Assembly: GCA_051453625.1 (NCBI GenBank)
Contig: JBOZIK010000001.1
Coordinates: 126,033,704 to 126,097,703 of the forward strand
DNA: 64,000 bases
From: Welwitschia mirabilis
Lineage: Eukaryota; Gnetophyta; Gnetopsida; Welwitschiales
Direction: 5' to 3'
Below, in pieces: positions 57,986-64,000 of this stretch; the stretch's first letter is position 1; each line of letters begins with the position of its first letter. Made by a program: the position numbers and the translations under genes. The notes under the pieces were generated by a model. It made no database searches. It was not told the origin of the DNA and worked only from the letters and a program-made list of their open reading frames with translations.

Positions 57986-59270
57986 TTTTACTTATCCTCC
58001 TCCTTGGTATGTTAACATAGTAAACTATCTTGTCACCATGAAAATGTCTCAACATTGGAGCCATAATCAAGGAAAATCTTTTTTCCATAGGATAAGTGAT
58101 TATGAATCGAATGAGCCACATCTTTACTATAGGTACAAAGGCTGAATCTTGAAAAAATGTATGCCTGAATGTGAATAATTAGACATTCTTTATCTTTTTC
58201 ATGGTGGTATATGTGGAAGACATTTTAGTAGATAGAAAATAGCAGTGAAAGTTCTTCACTCTAGCTTTTATTGGTCTAGTCTTTTTTAGGGATCTTTTGA
58301 CTTTGCTAGAAGATGTGATGTTTGTTAATGATATGATAGCTTTACTCATTCTCATGATATGTCTCTTAAACCTAGTCTAGAATGCACACATTTTGATTAT
58401 TGAGAAATTGACTTTATGCCTTATTAAACCACCTTCTTATGATAAGAATTATATTTTAGTGGCTGTTGATTATGTTAATAAATGAGTTGGAGCTATTTTT
58501 ACTTTTACAAATGATGTCCAAACTATTTGCGATTTTTTTAAAACTCATATTTTTTAATGTTTTGATTTTTCTAGAATTATCATTAAGGATCAAGAAACCC
58601 ATTTAATTAATTCTATCTTTAGAAAACTTCTTTTATCGGTTGGAATTAAACATAAAGTAGCTTGTGCTTATCATACAAAATATAATGGTCAAGTTAAAAA
58701 TTCAAATAGATAAATTAAAAAAATGCTTTAAAAGCTTGTCTCTATTAATAAGAAATCTTGGACTTCTAAGCTTAACGATGTTCTTTGGGCTTACTATACT
58801 ACTTAACATAATTATCTCAGTTTTTCACCTTATGAACTTGTGTATGAAAAAGTTTATATTTTACTAGTTGATATTTTTTACAACTCTCATAATTTTACTT
58901 ATCAACTTAACCTTGTAGACTTAGATGAAAATCTTAACAATTGATTAGTCTAACTTAATCATTAGATAAACAATGTACTTATGTCATACATCATCAGCTC
59001 ATTCATAAAGTCCAAGATAAGTTTAAATATGACAAAAAGTTAACTCATAAAAAGCTTAAACTTAGTTAACTTATTCTTTTATACAACATTAGAGTACATA
59101 TTTTATGCAACAATTTAACCTCTAAATGATTAGGTTCTTATCTTATTAAAAAAGTACATTCTGATGGCTTAGTTGAGATTTATAACTTCGACACTAGAGA
59201 GATTTAGAAAGTTAATGGATAAAGGTTGAAAATATGTGAAAATCCTTTTAATGCAATCCTAAATATGATA
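57986..59270 (+). pseudogene. E4 integrase remnant
   Basis: Zinc-binding N-terminus: LFHGGICGRHFSR (about 58,195) and RRCDVC (about 58,306). Catalytic core: EIDFMP (first Asp present, about 58,406), IIIKDQETHLINSIF (second Asp, about 58,580) and AYHTKYNGQVKNSNR (58,666-58,710), where the catalytic Glu is Lys (AAA at 58,696-58,698, one G-to-A change). Then come WTSKLNDVLWAYYTT and SFSPYELVYEK, classic plant Ty3 C-terminal blocks. The final SYLIKKVHSDGLVEIYNF and KVNG blocks (59,130-59,220) complete a near full-length domain with stops in most former Gln/Trp sites. Confidence 0.85.
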
Positions 59271-59600
59271 GAAGCACTTATCTTGGAGCTTCTCCTTGAT
59301 GAGGATGACTTCTTCCCTATCATTATCTGAATTATCTCTTAGATAACTTTTTTGGTGCATGTTATGATATCAATTCATCATCTTTAACTTGACTTGTGCA
59401 TTTGCTTTATGGAGTTACCATAACTAGTACTCATTACTTGAAAGTTTTAAAGTAATAAAATTTGATTAATCTAATATTAAGATACTTATTTTCTATGAAC
59501 TTCATTTTAAAAGAATATGTCTAAGGTCTTGTGTTCCTTTTTAATGGTATAAGATCTTTTGTTTTTTAGGTTTATTATTTTTTATTTTACTTCTCCACCT
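59271..59600. other. E4 region after pol, E2-like
   Basis: From 59,310 this aligns with E2 from 20,580 (ATCTTTAACTTGACTTG, GAGTTACCATAACTA, TATGAACTTCATTTTAAA). It marks the point where the non-autonomous E2 rejoins the autonomous sequence. Confidence 0.6.
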
Positions 59601-59829
59601 TCTTCTTTGAGAGTATGTGGTTATGTGGGATTTATTCAATAAAAAATTAAAAAAAAGGAAAAAAAGAATGATAAGCATGGTCTATTGTATCAGTGCTCAT
59701 ATAGGGTCACATGATGTCATACTATATCAAGGTAAATTTTCTCAAAAGGAACATTTATTAGTGTTGATAGCTATGGAAAATCCACTAGAGGATCAGTTGG
59801 CCATGCTTAATGGGTCCTTACTTTTCTAA
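59600..59829 (+). CDS. Conserved post-pol segment, E4 copy, with a possible small frame
   Basis: Contains a 70-codon frame from ATG 59,617. Its second half (HDVILYQGKFSQKEHLLVLI) keeps phase, without indels, with both E2 copies at 20,995 and 23,078 over about 38 codons. The first half does not, so the ATG is doubtful. In E2 the frame has a TAA or a TAG inside. The conservation could reflect a short peptide, an RNA element, or simply shared ancestry of these 3' regions. No domain is recognised. Confidence 0.3.
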
Positions 59830-61526
59830 CTATGGTTGCAATCCCCTCATTATGCAAATAGTAATAAACACTTTGAGGTAATGGGATCAGTGGCATTCCT
59901 AGTGTCATTAGAGGCATACTTATTTTCTACACTCTTAGTATTCCCACATGATCATTTCACTTTTGAGGATTTATGTGTATTTTATGCTGTGAGTAGGTGA
60001 GTTCATTTCTAAGCATCTTCTAATCTTATCATTCATTAGTTAAAGCATTAGATCTTTGGTATCATCACAATTACTGTCTTATCAAGTGGACATTTATGGA
60101 GTTAATACATTTTGTTATACATTATTACTTAGTGACTTTATGATTTCTTACAAGAGGATTTACTAGGTTAAGATTTAAGGTAGGTATGCTATCTTCTTTA
60201 TATTCTTAGTTGTTTATCTTATTTTTGTTTTTCTTTAGTTATTTAGTTTGATATTTTAAAGTCATTTTTATACTTTTTTATCACCATTTTAGAACCTTAT
60301 CATTCAATAATTTTATTGTTATTGTTTCCATTTTAACTTGTTTTGTTTATTAATAGAAGTTGACTTTCTTTTAGCATTTTGATTAGATGATGTTCTTTTA
60401 TGTTTACATGATGTTCCTTTGAGTCTTTTGTAGTTCAACATATTTTTATGATTACTTTGAGTTCAAACACATTTATTGAGTTTCTTTTATCATGCATTTT
60501 TTTACTTGGTACATTTTCATTACCTTATCTTTCTCTTCCTTAGAGCTATTTTCATTTCACAATCCTTATTCATTATGATTCTTCATCATTTTCAATCCTT
60601 TATACTTTTTAATAATTTTTTGATACCTTCATGTTGCTATCTGAGCCTAATATTTTTGGCTAATGCTTTTCTATTTTTGAGCTTCTTGAAAACTTCATTG
60701 TCCATTTAGTCATCTAGATGACCAGGTAGATGATAGACTAAGATTTTTTGAGAGTCATCTTAGGGATATTGTCTGGACTATGTGAGTGGATAATAGTGTG
60801 ATAAAACCATAGGTCACATCTTTTTTCTTCATTTTCCCCTTCATTCTAGACCATTTTGACTTTGTTATTTCATGAGGCACATGTCATGCTAGGACCTATC
60901 ATCATTTTGAACTTCTCACCCACTTGATTTGTGCTCTAGTTTGTGATATTTAATCAAATTTTTGAAAATGAGGTATGTTTCTATCTTCTTAGTTATTTTT
61001 AATTTCCCTCTTTGTCTTAGTCTTGTAAAGAATAGTTTTCATGTATATTATTTAGTTTTTTAAGCTCTTCAATTTGATACAAATGAAACTGATTTTTATT
61101 GTGTATTTTATGAGAAATTTGAATTTATGCACTTTTATGAGGTAAAATTAGGTTTTTATTTGTAAAAATCATTTTCACTCACATCATTAATCAAAATGTA
61201 GTAGTGCTTATAGTCATATTGATTAGTGCAATGAGGTCTATGCTTTTACTAGATTAGTTTTCCATTTAAGAACTTTCATGTTTTTACCTTTTGTGGAGCC
61301 CACCTATTTTATGTTTTTGATTTTTATTACATTGTGTACTATTTATTTGCATGTTTAAGAAATGTGGGATGTATTGGATTTCTTAGGGGAATAGGACATA
61401 TTTTTATGATTTTTACATAAGAACCACTTTATAGGGTCATTTATAAGCTTTTACAACACACATTTTAGTGATTTTTACCTTATCACGTGTGATGCACATT
61501 GTGATGATATTTACTAGGCCATGCAT
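59830..61526. other. E4 3' untranslated region with family palindromes
   Basis: Collinear with the E2 3' blocks (TGTCATTAGAGGCAT, TTAGTGACTTTATGATTTCTT). It holds the perfect 14-base palindrome GTCATCTAGATGAC at 60,709-60,722, and TTGTCTGGACTATG at 60,770. A 77-codon hydrophobic frame at 60,476-60,709 is not preserved in E2. Confidence 0.55.
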
Positions 61527-62186
61527 ATGATAAGATAGAAGGTAGAGTTACATCTTGAGTCATCATCCCAGAAGCCTAACCCTATTATTCCATCCATTAT
61601 AGAGTACACAAAGCTCGTACATCCACCACCTCTATAGGCTTGGTTCCTCTCTATATAGAGAACATCTATTCATGTAGAGAGGTATTTCAGTAACTTCATG
61701 GATAGGATCAATTCAAAGGTGGATGAAAGATTAATGAATATTCAGCTTAAATGGATTGTGAATAAGCATGGAACGTATTATGCCTTAGGAACAAGAGATT
61801 TCTATGATACTATATATATCTAGTAGAGACTTGATGCTCGTGAATGGAGAATAGACATAATTATTGCCATCATTCATGACCATGAGATATTTATCATCCT
61901 AGATCACATCACCATTGTTACAAAGTTAGGATGCCTAAGCAGTACACGTATTCATTGTGCTGGTAATACAGAGAAGTGTCTAGCTTATGATACTATGTTA
62001 GATATTCTAGCAGATATCACTAGAGATAGATGGGGAGTTTTAATTATACACTTGTTGTTCACCTATATTATCTTGCATAGAGGATTTATTTGCAACATCA
62101 ACCCATTATTCCATCACAGTCATGTGATGGTAGTACATTTACAAATGTTGACAATTTTTAGAGAGGGAAGTAGATGGACCTACTGA
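61527..62186 (+). pseudogene. E4 post-pol reading frame (env-like position), unknown function
   Basis: One plus-strand frame of about 219 codons without frameshift, carrying only five TAG stops before the TGA at 62,184; 109 of its codons (about 61,857-62,183) are open in a row. It reads like a real protein: VERYFSNFMDRINSKVDE, WIVNKHGTYYALGTRDFYD, TRDRWGVLIIHLLFTYIIL and HRGFICNINPLFHHSHVMV. Further pieces continue in other frames to about 62,520, ending in a helical IDIVQRLREIMDQGF. E2 lacks this frame. Athila-type elements carry an extra post-pol (env-like) gene here, but no signal peptide or clear fusion or anchor segment identifies an envelope protein. Confidence 0.5.
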
Positions 62187-63290
62187 CATTCATATGGAGG
62201 AGACTCAAGACTATGATTGAGGCTAGACACATTTAGACTTTGAAATATTCTACCTCCTTTCTATTATATTCTATTGCTTTGCCATACTAGAGCCTATAGG
62301 TGAGTATCAACTTACACACTTACATACATTAGCTCACTACATTTACAACATGAACATCCAGATTCTAGAAGAGGATAAGAGACCAGAGGTTCCTGTAGTA
62401 GGCATCACTTTAGATCAAATACAACTCTCTTAATAGACATAGTTCAGCGACTTAGAGAGATCATGGACCAAGGCTTTATAGAACTCTAGCAAAGGATATC
62501 TACTATGGAGTAGAGGATGATTACTATAGAGAGATAGATACATCATACTAAGAAGTAATTGATAGAGACATGTGACCAAGTATTATGTATTAAGCATGGA
62601 GTTATAATGGATATTCTAGAACTAGTCTGAGTATAGGGAGATGATACTACATATTTCATCATGGTAGTTCTTGGCTAGAATTCCCTTGCAGATCTTGAGC
62701 ATCCTTCACCTTCTCCACCTACACCTGAGGCTATTACAAAGCTAGAGTTTATCCTTACATGATGAGGGAAGTGACCTTTATTATGTTGTATTATGTATCT
62801 TTCTATTTTGTGAATTATACTAAAAAACTCATGATTTTTATATACACATCATTTCTTTTAAGTTATCTTTATGATGCACATTTTATTATTTTTGAGCTAT
62901 CATTATGCATATCATTTTTATTATTAAGATACTTTATGTTTATGGTTTTTATAACGCTTTATATTAATTTTCATGATGTACTAAATGTTTTAAGTAGGGG
63001 GATAATTATTATAAAGCATTTTAATGTTTATTTTATGATAAATTTTTCTTAGGCAACTATTTTACAAAAATATTTTTTAGCCTAACATCCCCTCCATTGT
63101 CCAGACAACACATAAGATGATAGTATAGCCACATACTTTGCTCAAGTAAAATGTTCAGTTATCTATTTTTAATAGTATTATCTCACATGATGAGATTTTG
63201 AAATTCATTTATAGTTTCTTAATTGAATTTTACTTTAGTTAATTTGGCTTGCAATTATAGTTGTTTGCCTAAATTAGTTAGGAACTGATA
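62187..63290. other. E4 3' end region
   Basis: Contains the tail of the post-pol frame to about 62,520 and then untranslated sequence. From 62,900 it resembles the ends of the E2 3' blocks (AAATGTTTTAAGTAGGGGG). CATTGTCCAGACAAC at 63,096 is another family motif. The hydrophobic 97-codon frame at 62,759-63,052 is not shared by E2 and is treated as chance. Confidence 0.5.
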
Positions 63291-63307
63291 AGGCTAAGTG
63301 GGGGCTA
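63291..63307 (+). other. E4 polypurine tract
   Basis: AGGCTAAGTGGGGGCTA immediately before the LTR start TGTTGTAATACC. It is better preserved than in E2. Confidence 0.8.
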
Positions 63308-64000
63308 TGTTGTAATACCAAATTGTATATATTGGATAGGATATTTTAAATAGTTTTGCAAGACATTAAATAGGTTTATAAGGAGTTTTAACAATAATGG
63401 AAAGCTAATGTAATTACCATTAAAATATACTATATTCATTACATTTGATAGTATTTGAAACAAATTATAATACTTTCCATTTAAAAATGAAATCCTATGA
63501 TTGAAGAGGTCGATTTAAGATAAGAAATGATTGTAAGATTCCATCGTCCATCTAATTGTTTAGATAATCATATATATGATAGAAGTAAGTATGCTGCTAG
63601 GAAGATGACTGAACTAAACTGGAAGATGATGTGGATCTCATTTGATGTGGCATTATCTCCCCTATTGTCTGGATGCCCAACAAGATAACAACTAAAAATA
63701 ATCAATGACCAAACTCTACCTGACTTCTACAAACTATCATGCATGTCCTATGCACTATTAGGATTTCGCTACATCTATTAAGGTTTTCTATTTTTAGAGT
63801 CTTGTTTATAATAAATACCTCATCCATCCTTGAATATGACTTTTATCTTATTTAGCATTGAAAATTCTTGTGATAGGAGATTAAAGGATAGGAGATTCAT
63901 CCATTGTTGTTAAGGGAAGTCTTCCTTGGTGTTGGACAATCTTTTCTTCATTAAGGTACTACTTTTTATAACATGGATGTTGGTTTTATTTTAATTAAAA
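63308..64000 (+). repeat. E4 3' LTR, first 693 bases
   Basis: Aligns with 44,292-45,000 and keeps the canonical TG start. A family motif occurs at 63,542-63,570, and ATTGTCTGGATGCCCAACAA at 63,663. The rest, including the right target duplication, lies outside the window. Confidence 0.85.

Larger units (their letters stand above)
44292..64000 (+). mobile_element. E4: Ty3-type LTR retrotransposon with pol and post-pol frame, runs off the window
   Basis: 5' LTR 44,292-45,529, tRNA-Asp-type primer site, gag with zinc knuckle (46,270-47,290), interrupting DNA (47,300-55,050), gag end, protease, reverse transcriptase, RNase H, integrase (55,120-59,270), conserved segment (59,600), post-pol frame (61,527-62,186), polypurine tract and 3' LTR from 63,308. 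LTR, leader and 3' regions match E2. Features point to the Athila/Tat group. All enzymes are inactivated. The 3' LTR end and right target duplication lie beyond the window, so the left boundary rests on alignment alone. Confidence 0.85.

Noticed and set aside
62759-63052. 97-codon hydrophobic frame near the E4 3' LTR
   Set aside because: The matching region of E2 does not keep the frame. Composition is that of T-rich untranslated sequence.
1-64000. tRNA, rRNA, organelle-derived DNA or intact host genes
   Set aside because: None recognised on either strand. No GTTCRANNC-type tRNA B box in context, and no conserved rRNA or plastid stretches were seen.

Overview
This window looks like gene-poor, transposon-packed nuclear DNA of a flowering plant. 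The composition is very A+T-rich. Almost every recognisable coding remnant is plant retroelement pol, gag or LINE sequence riddled with stop codons, and I found no intact host gene, tRNA, rRNA, CRISPR array or bacterial feature. The species cannot be told from the sequence. Four runs of N interrupt it (22,738-22,837; 34,458-35,456; 48,060-48,159; 53,998-54,975).

Layout. 1-2,100: the right end of a CACTA (En/Spm-type) transposon cuts one copy of a duplicated coding segment. 4,289-6,720 (minus strand): a decayed, intron-containing reading frame that resembles CACTA accessory proteins. 6,763-44,055: an old Ty3-type LTR retrotransposon, called E3 here. Its 5' LTR is at 6,763, and its gag starts at about 8,938 and resumes at 26,429. 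Protease, reverse transcriptase, RNase H and integrase remnants follow to 32,260, and a partial 3' LTR lies at 43,577. Inside E3 sit two later insertions with intact target-site duplications. E1 (9,282-15,556) is flanked by CTTGC. E2 (15,566-26,423) is flanked by CCTAT and landed four bases beyond the end of E1. A LINE (about 36,330-41,870) and a large CA microsatellite also lie in the 3' half of E3. 44,292 to the window end: a second large Ty3-type element, E4, has a 5' LTR, tRNA-Asp-type primer site, gag with zinc knuckle, pol, an extra post-pol frame, a polypurine tract and the start of its 3' LTR. E4 is itself interrupted at 47,300-55,050 by material that includes an antisense Ty1/copia integrase fragment.

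How the parts relate. E2 and E4 share LTR, leader and 3' sequences, so they are one family. E4 codes for pol, whereas E2 replaces everything between early gag and the 3' region with a long acidic, non-pol frame and lacks the post-pol frame. E2 is therefore best read as a non-autonomous derivative. E1 is similar in design: LTRs, primer site, a hydrophilic frame and no pol. The autonomous partners would be E3/E4-like elements of the Athila/Tat type, an assignment based on the tRNA-Asp primer site, pol style and post-pol frame. Stops fall overwhelmingly where CAA, CAG or TGG codons would be expected, which fits long-term C-to-T decay of methylated DNA.

The main non-obvious signals are: family-specific palindromic motifs repeated through LTRs and untranslated regions; a short segment after pol conserved in E2, E3 and E4; G-quadruplex-capable tracts in the 3' regions of E2 and E3; a duplicated 2-kb block in E2 that meets exactly at an assembly gap; and two gaps whose flanks are identical and which are probably not real.
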